The notes under the pieces: generated by a model
Seen by the model: the letters and a program-made list of their open reading frames with translations, nothing else
Databases searched by the model: none
Told to the model about the DNA's origin: nothing
NCBI GenBank assembly: GCA_032358255.1
Contig: JAULBX010002999.1
Location: 79,178-143,177 of the forward strand
Length of the DNA stretch: 64,000 nucleotides
Reading direction: 5' to 3'
Origin: Heterotrichella gracilis
Taxonomy: Eukaryota; Sar; Xanthophyceae; Tribonematales; Xanthonemataceae
Shown here: one piece after another, positions 34,301 to 42,721 of the stretch
Numbering within the stretch: position 1 is the first letter of the stretch
Layout of the letters: every line of letters begins with the position of its first letter
Program-made: the position numbers and the translations under genes

Positions 34301-36548
34301 ACGTACCTGGCCTTGCGATTGCACAGGCACGTTGCCAGGGAAGAAGGTGTGGGGTGTAGGGTTTAAAATGTGCTAGGAATGGTAAACGACTGAAGAATGC
34401 ATTGAACACGATCTGCCCAATGGTTGATTACCACCGTATGTACAGCACCGTGTTAAAAGGAGGGTGCAGGATTTGGCTGCAATGACCCAAGCCCAGTGCC
34501 ACTCACTGATCTTTACTCGCTGTCCAGTTGGTGCTGGCTTGCCTCGGAGAGCTACCCTGCAGGCATGCAAGCCCAGCTGGACGAGCATGGTGTCAGGCTG
34601 TTCCACAATTACTCGAATTTACTGGCCCAAAACCCTCCAGTCGAATATATATATTCTACTTTTGATCAGCGAATAATTCCATGTGTTTATATATTTTTTG
34701 TGCTTTATTTTCAGTTGGAGCTGGCTTGCTTCAGAGAGCTACCCCGCAGGCATGCAAGCCCAGCTGGAGGAGCATGGAGTCAGGCTGTTCCACAACCTGT
34801 TCGAGATAGCACCCTCTGCGCTCAAGCTGTTCAAATTCAACCTGACAGAGGATGGCAAGGTGGTGGATGATGAGGTGAGGACAAAACATAGCTGGCTGTT
34901 CTCAGAAGCAAAGTGCTTGGTAATCAAACGATTGGATGGGGGTTTATCGCATCGCCTGTCGTAAAGCATACTTCTGGAGAAGGGAAAGTGATAGTGTTCA
35001 ACAGCCCTGTTTGAGCTAGTGCCTGCTGCACTGAAGCTGTTCAAATTCAACTTGGCCGAGGATGGCAAGGTGGTGGATGACGAGGTGAGGAGGAGGGGAG
35101 GGCGGAAGGAGGGAAGGCAGGGGAGATGCGCTGTGGGTTGCAGGGCTGTTTATTTTGGGTACCCATTTTTGGGGGTTAAGCCCAGCATCGAATCCACTCA
35201 CCTGCCTGCGATAGAGCCCGCACCCCTCATTCTGTGCATACTGGGGGATCCATCAACAAAACGCCATGCATTCCAGTCCCCTAAAAGCCGCTGCCAGGGT
35301 ACCAGCCACACGCGCAAGCGCGTGTGTATGCACACATTTGCTGAGTGTTTGTTGTTGTGCGTGGTGCAGGTGCTTCGGAAGCATGCCCTGCAGGTCATGC
35401 GCACTGTGGGGGCAGTCATTGGCCAGCTCAACGACCTGGACTCGCTGCTGCCAAAGATCCAGGTAAAACCCTAAAACCCTACAAAACCCGAAACAGTGGG
35501 TGCAGTCATTGGCCAGCTCAACAACCTGGACTCGCTGCTACCAAAGGTCCAGGTACATCCCTACAAACCCTACAAAACCCTAAACGGTGGGGGCAGTCAT
35601 TGGCCAGCTCAACGACCTAGACTCGCTGCTGCCAAATATCCAGGTAAAACCCTAAAACCCTACAAAACCCTACAAAACCCTAAACAGTGGGTGCAGTCAT
35701 TGGCCAGCTCAACGACCTGGACTTGCTGCTGCCAAAGATCCAGGTAAAACCCTGAAACCTCTAATTTTCAGCATGACCTGGCCTTGCACACAAAAGCGGC
35801 TGTAGCAGTAACGCCAAGCCACTGATAAGATTCGCCACGATGCCCATGACTGGTTATGGAATTTGCCCTCGTTGTCACCCTCGAACCTGGTACTCAAGGC
35901 CTACTCCTTGAGCAGGTGCCTTGTTGAGAGCCATACACCCAGCGGAGCTCTGCTAGGTGGGTATAAATTAACAACCATGATACTACTGTTTGTTCTTGTG
36001 AAGCGGAAATGAGATCATTTCTCCTCTTCTGCAGCGCCTGGCCGAGCGCCACGTGGGGTACCGTGTGGAGCTTGTGCACTACGAGATCCTGGGGAGGGCG
36101 CTGCTGGGCACCATGGAACAGGTGCGCCTTAAGGATTTAGGATTGAGGGTTTAATATGTGGGCTATTGGATACTTGAGGGCGCTGCTGGGCACAACGGGT
36201 GCGCCTTTGGGTTTAGGGTTTTGGGTATGCTTGTGCGCGATGAGATTCTGGGGAGGGCGCTGCTGGGCACCACGGAACAGGTGCGGCGGCAGGTTGGTAG
36301 AAACTGCGGGGATGTACCATCATGTAATAGGCTACCTTGATCAGGATGTCCCAATACCATATTATTTCATTTGCCTGTGTCATGACTACAATATTTGGTA
36401 TCATTTTTGCCTGCGGCAGGTGCTTGGAATGAAGTGGGAGGATGACGAGCGCACCGCATGGACTGCAGTCATAGCGCTCATCATACACGCTGCCACCAAG
36501 GTGTACGAGGATGCGTCCAACAAGGCTGGCGGGACCGTAGCAGCCTGA
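19362..36548 (+). CDS. NOS: Nitric oxide synthase with C-terminal ankyrin repeats and globin domain
   Basis: Makes NO and citrulline from L-arginine, O2 and NADPH. Thirty-four exons join in phase to 4497 nt, 1498 residues plus stop. The 5' end is incomplete: exon 1 (19362) begins at a phase-0 acceptor and an upstream exon must supply the ATG. Domain order by residue: haem oxygenase about 60-440, calmodulin-type linker about 450-485, FMN flavodoxin about 486-650, FAD/NADPH reductase about 650-1120, ankyrin repeats about 1122-1320, globin about 1330-1498. Key residues: haem-ligand Cys146 in AWRNAPKC, arginine-binding Glu329 in [11 protein letters not shown], pterin-site Trp in NWKWVIPP, NADPH loop [11 protein letters not shown]. 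The reductase-to-ankyrin junction is supported by splice phase (32376 to 32547, A+GG = Arg). Two introns use GC donors (27882, 33518). Nearly every intron holds copies of neighbouring exon edges. Domain entries below give the exons. Confidence 0.94.
19633..19678 (+). repeat. Copy of NOS exon 2 5' end
   Basis: GTGCAGGCTACGTGCGCGGG through AAGCAC repeats the acceptor and first 40 or so bases of exon 19732-19847, then stops in CCCTTAACCCTAAACCC tracts. It retains an AG acceptor but no donor. Confidence 0.9.
20772..20838 (+). repeat. Copy of NOS exon 4 3' end with donor
   Basis: GCCTGCCTGGACCAATTGGA through ATCACGGTGGGTGG matches 20588-20654 with a few changes, including the GT donor. Both copies are followed by TAGGGTTT-like intron sequence. 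Confidence 0.9.
21106..21607 (+). repeat. Edge copies of NOS exon 5
   Basis: Upstream of the exon, 21106-21165 copies its acceptor and 5' end (CAGGTGTTTCCCCCTCAACA). Downstream, about 21400-21440, 21482-21530 and a diverged 21553-21607 copy its 3' end, AGATATGCGGGGCACAGGCA, with the GACAT/GT donor. CCCTAAACC tracts separate the downstream copies. The real exon is 21247-21341. Confidence 0.88.
22690..22895 (+). repeat. Copy of NOS exon 9 5' end plus its upstream intron
   Basis: GTGAGCAACATGGAGATTAC (from 22802) reproduces the start of exon 22962-23165 with its AG acceptor. The preceding intron stretch (TACTGCTGGATAG, CCCCCC, TTTCTAA, ACATCT) also occurs before the real exon. This is therefore a tandem duplication of about 160 bp spanning the acceptor. 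Confidence 0.9.
23673..24187 (+). repeat. Four edge copies around NOS exon 11
   Basis: Exon 23915-23990 is flanked by diverged upstream copies at about 23690-23757 and 23800-23868 (TCGCTGCCTCCACCTCCCCT). Two downstream copies of its 3' end with donor lie at 24042-24092 and 24140-24187 (TTGCTACCTGGGGCTGAACA type). CCCTAAACCC tracts lie between them. Confidence 0.88.
24662..25412 (+). repeat. Edge copies of NOS exons 12 and 13
   Basis: 24670-24716 copies the [10 protein letters not shown] part of exon 12. 24738-24788 copies the 5' end of exon 13 (CTGTCTGACATCGCTAGCAG). After exon 13, 25110-25186, 25222-25286 and 25344-25412 copy its 3' end (ACATATGGCAGCGGGGCGCC type, with GTACGT donor), each followed by AAACCCT-like tracts. 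Confidence 0.88.
25650..26374 (+). repeat. Edge copies of NOS exon 14
   Basis: Two upstream copies (25650-25731 and 25846-25912) carry the acceptor and the start CTTCCTGCGCTGGCTAGCGG. A downstream copy (about 26288-26374) carries the 3' part, GCTGCTGAGCTCACGAACTC, ending in a GT donor. The real exon is 26002-26186. Confidence 0.88.
27046..28062 (+). repeat. Edge copies of NOS exons 16 and 17
   Basis: 27046-27085 and a weak 27122-27178 copy the 3' end of exon 16. 27504-27582 copies the 5' end of exon 17 (AAGCGCCTGGCCCGCGACCC) and keeps an acceptor. 27919-27983 and 28034-28062 copy its 3' end with the unusual GC donor (GAGTCAG/GCAAGG). Confidence 0.85.
28256..28660 (+). repeat. Two upstream copies of NOS exon 18 5' end
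   Basis: 28540-28655 is a near-perfect copy of exon 28736-28927 from its acceptor through FDMEP, reading [18 protein letters not shown]. 28256-28345 is more diverged. A 3' copy (29030-29100) follows the real exon. CAAAATTTCA/AACCCT intron sequence is shared between the units. Confidence 0.9.
29358..29735 (+). repeat. Copies of NOS exon 19 and 20 3' ends
   Basis: 29358-29394 repeats ATGAAGGACCTGGCGGCACT through the CAG/GTAGG donor of exon 19. 29672-29735 repeats the VMYSTWVHG end of exon 20 with its GTGAGG donor, but an in-frame TAG replaces the Gln codon. Confidence 0.88.
30505..30713 (+). repeat. Copies of the NOS NADPH-loop exon 5' end
   Basis: 30640-30713 is almost identical to the start of exon 30821-30999 (acceptor plus [20 protein letters not shown]). 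30505-30552 is a shorter copy around GTGATGATGGTGGCAGAGGG. A diverged 3' copy lies at about 31035-31085. Confidence 0.9.
31318..31766 (+). repeat. Edge copies of NOS exons 24 and 25
   Basis: 31318-31372 and 31408-31456 copy the [14 protein letters not shown] end of exon 31171-31264 with its donor. 31595-31645 and 31716-31766 copy the [13 protein letters not shown] start of exon 31819-31942, both ending in the same TGTAATG variant, so one derives from the other. Confidence 0.9.
32547..34080 (+). other. NOS: Ankyrin-repeat segment of the NOS fusion
   Basis: Exons 32547-32653, 32887-33064, 33358-33517 and most of 33953-34171. About four repeats can be read, with consensus pieces [68 protein letters not shown] and [17 protein letters not shown] Gly-rich linker follows (34096-34128). 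Ankyrin repeats usually bind proteins; the partner here is unknown. Confidence 0.9.
34526..35095 (+). repeat. Copies flanking the first full globin exon
   Basis: 34526-34610 copies the 5' half of exon 34715-34874 (TCGGAGAGCTACCCTGCAGG). 35005-35095 copies its 3' half (GCACTGAAGCTGTTCAAATT through GATGACGAG/GTGAGG). Together the two partial copies nearly rebuild a second globin exon around the real one. Confidence 0.9.
35370..35744 (+). repeat. Globin distal-His exon 3' end repeated four times
   Basis: The real exon 35370-35462 is followed by three copies at about 35494-35553, 35586-35643 and 35686-35744. Each reads GTCATTGGCCAGCTCAACGA-like sequence to a CAG/GTA donor and is separated by AAACCCTACAAAACCCTAAA tracts. 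The copies are nearly identical, so they are recent or homogenised. They lack the segment with the distal histidine. Confidence 0.95.
36172..36290 (+). repeat. Two copies of the proximal-His exon 3' end
   Basis: 36236-36290 repeats GAGATTCTGGGGAGGGCGCT through the CAG/GTGCGG donor of exon 36035-36121. 36172-36200 is a shorter copy of GGGCGCTGCTGGGCACAA. Neither includes the histidine codon. Confidence 0.88.
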
Positions 36549-38782
36549 AACCCTATGCCAAACCCTAAACCCTAGCCCATCTAGGGTTGAGGACACTGGT
36601 CATCGATGTGGTGGTGTACCAAGGTGGAGGCTTGGAACAAGGCAGCCACAAGAATCTGGAGCCTTCTTTACTATCTCAGCTTTCAACACATTAGTTATGT
36701 ATTTATGCTATAACGGCGCGACGGAACACTGATATGGCTCGGAAGCAGTGGGGTACGCGGGGCACTAGCCATGTAGAGGGGCATAAAGGGGTAGGCAGAC
36801 GCGCGTGCTGTATACACGTGGCACATGCATATGTCAAGCAGGATTTGATGTTTTTTGTTTGCCCATTTTCTGCCCAGCAGCTCGAGAAGCAGCTTCACCG
36901 AGTATGGCAATGATTATCACTGCGTGCCATGTGTCATCCATCATTACTACCGTAGCTAGAGCAAATCCTACTAGCACTACAAATAATCTCCCTCCCTTCA
37001 CATCGGAGCAATGTAGCCGGTGGCACACCTGGTGACACACAGTCCTTTAAGAAATTCTTTTTAAGCCTAGTAGGTAATAACCCTTTTACCTTGTTGGGGG
37101 TGCACGTTGTTTCGCCCTGACCTTGTTTTCCCAATCAACCCAGAGGCTGTTGCCGTGCTGGGCACCGCGAGCTTCAATACTGAAATTGACTTTGTATTTA
37201 ACTTTTGAAAGCCTGGCCTAGCCGGGATTCCAATCCTTAAAGACAAATTGTGCTCTTCAGAATTACTGCATGCACATCTCTGCAGAGCACGCTCCGGCTT
37301 GTGCAGGGCAGCCAGAACTTGGCCCACAATAAGGGACCCCACTGTGTAAGCAAGCATCTGAAGCTGTCCATTATACCGGTCCTGTCCACCCTGACAGCAA
37401 GCATCCCTGTTGAGGTTTAGGATGTCATCACAATGATTGTGGGCCACACACCCATTGCCGTGCCACGTTAGTAACACTGAAAGGCCTTTGAACAGTATCT
37501 GTGACAGTCATTCGAAAGTGAAATAGGCCCCTATACGAACTGCAGGCCATCATGATGGCATTCAATTGCATTATGGCATTGCGCGCATGATTCCTTTTAA
37601 TTGCCGCAGCAGTTGATTCATAATCAGCATTTCCCTTTCAGTGCCACTACTAACGGTTACACGACCTAGATTTACAATATAGTATACGGACTACACGTAT
37701 TTGGGGTCAATGTTCCAGCTACGCATCAATACCCTAAATTTAGTATACAATCGTAGAATTCTGTTACCACAATGAACACACCAAAATGCCATAGGGCCGC
37801 GTGCACACAAAAGCACGCACGCATCTGATTCAGGATGCTATTAGGATTTTTAGGCCATGCCATGCAGAACCCGCCTACAGTGTAAAAAACCGAAATACAC
37901 AGCGTAAAAGCTGCTACCTGTAAATGCAGTCTAAAGTTAAGAATTGCTGCAGGAACCGGCTACCCGAGCGCAGATACTGTAAATCAAGGGGTGCAGTTCC
38001 AAAAGAAGGGGTCTGAGTGCAGCGTATGGCTCACACAATGGCGCTAGCAGTGGCTGCAATAAAAAAAAAAAAAAAAAGAAAGGGATCGCCCACATGCGGA
38101 GTCAGGGGCCCACAATCTACACTGATACTTGCCACAGGCGCAGGCGCAAACCCGACCGGCCCCTCGTATAAAACCCTTGCACGAGGCACGAAACCCTTGC
38201 ATGAGCCACAAAACTCCCGCATGAGCCACAAAGCCACAGGCAGGGTACAACAGGGGAGTTGCTGCACCGTCCCCCACGGCAGGCACTATACCCCCCACCC
38301 CCCACCTGCCCACGTTACCCCCCACCTGCCCACGTTACCCCCCCACCCACCCAACGGCCAACGCGTGCAGGGCTGGCCCCTGCTATCATAGGCTGGGACC
38401 GCCGCTGACGCGCAGCAGACACTCGAGTCGCGGGCTCCGGCGCAGCGGCGGGATCGGTCATATACTATGGGGAAAATGCTGACTACTGAGTAATTGGATG
38501 GCCTCAACCCCCCAGGAAATACACTGTCCCTGCACCCCCAGCAGACCCCCGCCGGCCCCCCACCGCCCGCCGGCCAAAGGGTTCGGCTGTGACCACAGCC
38601 AATGCGTAGCTGACACTGGAGTCATTGGTGGCGGCGCAGCCACTGGATCGGTCGTGGTGATTAGGCGCATCCAGCCTCCAACCCACCAGGGAGCACGCTG
38701 CTCCCATCCCCCACAGGAGGCCCCCATCCCCACCACCCACCACCCACCATCCCACGCTGATGGGCTAGCCCATCTCACCCCC
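36549..38782. other. Convergent intergenic region between NOS and MEMO
   Basis: Gene-free as far as I can tell. It holds the NOS 3' UTR, a 17-base or so A tract at about 38060-38076, and copies of the last MEMO exon near 38395-38460 and 38595-38655. A two-unit 20-bp tandem repeat (CCCACCTGCCCACGTTAC) lies around 38299-38340. A 136-codon minus-strand ORF (37067-37477) has no recognisable similarity and no codon bias I can see. No TGTAA lies close behind the NOS stop; the nearest candidate is near 37883. Confidence 0.5.
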
Positions 38783-41700
38783 TCATCTCATCTCTGTCAC
38801 CACCGCCGATGCGTAGCTGACACTCGACTCACGGGTGGTGGTGCAGCGGCTTGACTGGTCGTAGTACTTGAACTCCACCTTGAACCGCGTGGCACAGTGC
38901 TCGAGCATCTGCACAGAGAGCGGGGCGTGTCATTTATCAAGGTGCAGAAAGCGAGGTTCAAGGTTCTGAAGGTAGAGTCTAAGTTACCAAGCGGTGCAGG
39001 CGTAGGGTTAGGGTTCAGGTTTAGGGTTTAGGGTTAGGGCAAGGGCAGCAGCGTACATTGAGGAAGACGCTGGTCGGGTGACACCCGCAGATTGTGTTGC
39101 TGTACTGGCGCAGGTAGGAGGTGAATGGGGCGTCCTTTCTTACTTACTAGGATTTACAGGGAAGGGCATGCACGTTTTGTAGGGTTTGTAGGGTAAGGTA
39201 CAAAACTAGAAGGGGCAGGGCAGGGCAGGGCAGCAGCGCACATTGAGGAAGACGCCGATCGGGTGCCGCCCGCAGATTGTGTTGCTGTATTGCCGCAGGT
39301 AGGAGGTGAAGGGGCCTGGTGCGCCCCCCTCGATGAGCCGCATGCCCTCCCTGTCTAGCCACTCGATGGACTCGTGGATGGCGCCCTGCAGGAGGAAAAC
39401 ACAATGAAGGACCGGTAATAAAACCGAACACAAGCTTAGAAAGACAGCTGTGAAGACTACCTGAGATGACCAACAGTACAATTGTTACTCCTAAGGGTTA
39501 CGTGCAGGGTGGACCAACAATGCCATGCACCCACTTCAAAAAGCGCATGCTCTCCCTGTCTAGCCACTAAGACTCGTGGATGAAAAACATGGATGGCACC
39601 CTGTGTGCAGGCCACGAGGGGTGAACAGCTGTACCCATACCATGCCACACAGAAAAACCGGAGGCTCGCTATGCACAGCGGTATGTGCGGCCCCTCTTGA
39701 ACGCAGCGAGGTGCACCCAGCAGCACCATGGGTGCATACACATTGACCAGACACACGCCTAACCACAGCTGCCACAAAGCCCTGGCGGGCCACGCCTGTA
39801 ATCTACACGCTGCTAGGTGTGGGCGCCCAGCTGTGCATTCCACGGTACATGGAAAGGCCAGCACACGCCGCACTATGCGCCCGCCGCTACAGCCCATGCT
39901 AGCCGCTGCGCTAGCGGGTGGGGGGTACCTGCCCGGATCTGCCCACCAAGACAAAGTGCAGCGGCTGACCTTGACAAGCTAAGCAGTACCGGGAGGCTCT
40001 AGATGGATATTTATGCTGACCTTGCCGCTGTATGTGTTGACAGCGGACCAAACTTTGACAGCGTGTAGAGAGAACAGCTTCCCATGGAAAACTATATAAG
40101 AGCGTGCCAAGTGCCTTGGCGAACAGTGCAAGGGAGCTAAAGGTAGAGAGCAGGATAGTGCAAGCCCCGTACCTTTGTCTGGTCGTAGAAGGTGTAGTTG
40201 AAGCGTGTGCCCCAGTGGCAGAAGTCAGAAGACACCACAAACAGGTTGGCGGGGTCGTCCAGGTAGGGGCTAAGCACATTGCCATACGCCGCCTCGCTGC
40301 GGTGACACAAGGGGGGGTTTTGTTGCTGGTGAAAAAGTAGATATGTGAGAGTCAAGCAAAGGTAGCTTATGAGGTCTTGGGTGCACAATGCAGTAGGCTA
40401 GCAGTGCGGGCGTATGTGGGCTTGCCATGTGGCATGGCAGTCTAGGCAGTAGCCCGAGCCAGCACCTTGCCGTACGCAGCCTCGCTGCAAGGGCACAAGG
40501 GGTTTGTTGCTGGTCGTAAAATGGAATTGTGAGAAAAGCAAGGTTTGTATTGGAAGTCTTGGGTGCACGGTCAGTAGGTTAGTATGTGGTATGTGGGCAC
40601 GCCTTGTGCATGGCCGGCACTCCAACTTTGATACCGCTATGCGTTAGGCATGCGCCAGGAGAGTGACAGCCCACTGAAAACATCAGAACGAAAAAAGCGG
40701 TGCTGAATATAAAAGTCTCACTATTTCCGCCATTGTCAAATTAGGGTTTCACTGGGCAGCGGAGGGTTGGCCACGCTGCGGGAGGATGCTCCGCTCACAA
40801 TTTGATTGGGCATGGGGCGTGAAGCTGGAACGCAGGGGTTTCGCCAGTTTTCTTCGACGCTTTTGGGACTAGAGAGTTTGTATCAAGACAACCTCAAAGA
40901 GCCCTGGCCACAGACAGGCAAAAAAATTGCCAAAAAAAGGGATCCGAACAACCGGAATCGAACCAGTGACCTAGAGATTACCGAGGCGTGCCTCCAGCAC
41001 TTTGTATACGTCTACAGTCTCCCGCTCTACCAACTGAGCTATGTTCGGAGAATTGTCTGCTTGCGAGTTTCCGGGCTCCATAAGCGCCGGCCAAGTGGGC
41101 ACTTTCAAAGGAGTGTAAATGGGGCAATTTTTCCACTGATGTGCCCTCAGAAACCAACAGGGCAACTCAGTGCACCGGAATACCTCTCTCAGACTGAGAA
41201 GCCAGCCCAGCTGAATACCAACTGAGCTATGGATCATTTGCACGAGGGAGAGTTTCTGGGCGCTACGTTCGGCGGTGAAAATGGAGCATTTTGACACGTG
41301 GGCGGCAGCGGCAGCCACACTAAGGCACTGGATGCAGCTGCAAGCTCATAGTCCCCACGATTTACCTTTGCGAGCGTGGTGCTGAAACCCTGCCTGCTAT
41401 GTTAAAATAAGTTTGGGCGGTGCCCAGCTGCCATTTCCTGGCCACCGTTTATCGGGGTTACAAAAACCACCTCTCCAAAAATAGACATACATATGCAGCT
41501 ACAGATAGGTGCGCGCACCTCTCAGCTGACAAGGCACCAATCATGATGGGGACCAGCTTGAAGGGTTGGGACCTGCAGATTGTTGGAAGGAGGGGTTGGA
41601 AAAGAGTGCGCGACACCCATGCAAGCGTGGCTAGGCGCTACACTACCCGCCCAACCTGGCCCAATTGCAATAAACTCAACTGCCCAACTGCACATTACCA

Positions 41701-42721
41701 GCAAAAAGTACATTTCAGGCCCAACTGCGTCACCTGTGGCGTGAAAAGCAGCACTTACCCCATCGCCTTCATCACGAAGGGCATGTGCAGCTCCAGGCTG
41801 TGCTCCTCCTGCAGGGGCGCACACACTCAGCTCATAGATACACACCCAAGAAGCAGCCATGCCCATCTAGCATAAGACATAATGCCAGGTACCTCATCCA
41901 CTGATATGTTCATCATCTCGAATTTGCCTGTGGCGACCAGCTCAGCATACACCTCCTGGTCAATCTGTGCGTCACCTAGGGGGAGCACCGCACAGTGTGA
42001 ACCAATTGAAGCAAAAGCACTGGTAATCAACAACAGCTTGCAAAATTGGTATATAGAGGTCGTACCTAGAGGGGTGCTGTACTTTTCTGCCGTGGAAAGC
42101 AGGCACTGCCGGGAGTACATGTGGTGCGAAGGCCCCAGCACAAAAACCCTGGATCTGCCCACCGCCACACCACAATACCCCACATTAAGGATGTTGGCAG
42201 GGCAGTTTCAGTGACTTTCAAGTTTCATATTACAGACTTGAAAAGCAAAAAGTATGCCATTTTTTGTTGACTCACATTGTCTCCGGCCGAATGTGGCGAT
42301 AGGCATGGGCCATCACATGGCCACAGAACCGGTAGCCAGCATGGGGGCCTATGAGCGCTCTGGTGGCGGTGCTTGGGTCTAGGGGCACTGCTTCTAGCCA
42401 CTCTGAAATCTGCCGGTCCAGTACTGGCGCTGCACCATGGACACACATTGGGGGTGTGACTTCTGCAACTGACATATGCATGCATACAGGGGGACATGGG
42501 CAGGACTTTGGCGCAGCAAACTCGTCACCCATGCGTGCACAAGGTGGCATTGAGGGTGGGTTTTCAGTGTACAGGCCAATACCCACGCAAGGCTCACAAA
42601 AAAGAAGATACTGGGGTGGCCATCCAACACACAATTGACACTGACCTCCATCTTCATACCACGACCCTGCGTGCAGCGGTCGCCTCACGGACGAAACACG
42701 GTGGTTGTTTATCCGCGGCAT
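38783..42721 (-). CDS. MEMO1: MEMO1-family protein
   Basis: Member of the Memo family, structurally related to class III extradiol dioxygenases; human MEMO1 has been linked to copper/redox handling and cell motility, and the algal role is unknown. Nine exons: 42646-42721, 42276-42429, 42066-42154, 41893-41975, 41759-41808, 41519-41572, 40173-40296, 39242-39385, 38783-38908; total 900 nt, 299 residues, against 297 in human. Conserved sites: [12 protein letters not shown] near the start, [46 protein letters not shown] and [11 protein letters not shown]. These include the His and Cys residues of the metal-like pocket. Exons 7, 8 and 9 have edge copies (40468-40500, 39050-39128, 39510-39610, 38595-38655). 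A tRNA-Tyr gene sits inside intron 6. Confidence 0.95.
39050..39128 (-). repeat. Copy of MEMO exon 8 3' end
   Basis: GTACATTGAGGAAGACGCTG through GCGCAGGTAGGAGGTGAA matches 39235-39311, which on the gene strand codes [22 protein letters not shown] followed by a GT donor. The copy has Ser for Arg changes near CGCHP. Confidence 0.88.
39510..39615 (-). repeat. Copy of MEMO exon 8 5' end
   Basis: GCATGCTCTCCCTGTCTAGC through ATGGCACCCTGTGTGCAGG parallels 39340-39393 (acceptor and [15 protein letters not shown]). It carries a small insertion and an altered frame, so it is probably not usable. Confidence 0.8.
40943..41049 (-). tRNA. tRNA-Tyr (GTA) with a 33-base intron
   Basis: The gene strand gives a 7-bp acceptor stem TCCGAAC/GTTCGGA, a D arm GCTCAGTTGGTAGAGC, an anticodon stem GGAGA/TCTCT around loop CTGTAGA (anticodon GTA) and a T arm with loop TTCGATT. 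The intron is 40979-41011, directly 3' of position 37, as in nuclear tRNA-Tyr genes; the mature part is 74 nt. A TTTTTTT run follows on the gene strand (40932-40938) as RNA polymerase III terminator. The gene lies inside MEMO intron 6, same strand. Confidence 0.93.
41200..41310 (-). repeat. Truncated duplicate of the tRNA-Tyr 5' half and its flank
   Basis: 41216-41231 reads CATAGCTCAGTTGGTA on the minus strand, identical to the tRNA-Tyr D-arm region. The following plus-strand sequence (GAGTTTCTGGGCGC and GTGAAAATGGAGCATTTT) parallels 41065-41130 next to the real tRNA. The acceptor stem, anticodon and T arm are missing, so it is a pseudogene fragment. Confidence 0.7.

Larger units (their letters stand above)
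34120..36548 (+). other. NOS: C-terminal globin domain of the NOS fusion
   Basis: End of exon 33953-34171 and exons 34715-34874, 35370-35462, 36035-36121, 36420-36548. The segment from [11 protein letters not shown] plus SWSWLA reads as a globin A helix, followed by [21 protein letters not shown] (B-C-CD, with the CD1-type Phe). In a by-eye comparison with neuroglobin, His1401 in LRKHALQVM sits at the distal E7 position and His1433 in [13 protein letters not shown] at the proximal F8 position. The end [21 protein letters not shown] fits helices G-H. Both histidines suggest a haem protein of the neuroglobin/flavohaemoglobin type; hexacoordination is inference. Confidence 0.88.

Noticed and set aside
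19670-36760. CCCTAAA tracts taken as a chromosome end or subtelomere
   Set aside because: Tracts are one to five units, in both orientations, inside introns of conserved single genes along most of the window. No long uninterrupted array occurs.
37067-37477. 136-codon minus-strand ORF downstream of NOS
   Set aside because: No recognisable similarity, not conserved-looking, and in a region with no other gene signals.
38299-38340. Short repeats as a CRISPR array
   Set aside because: Only two direct units without unique spacers, in a eukaryotic genome.
39817-40285. Long overlapping ORFs on both strands around the MEMO exons
   Set aside because: They run through introns; only 40173-40296 matches the MEMO family and has the right splice sites.
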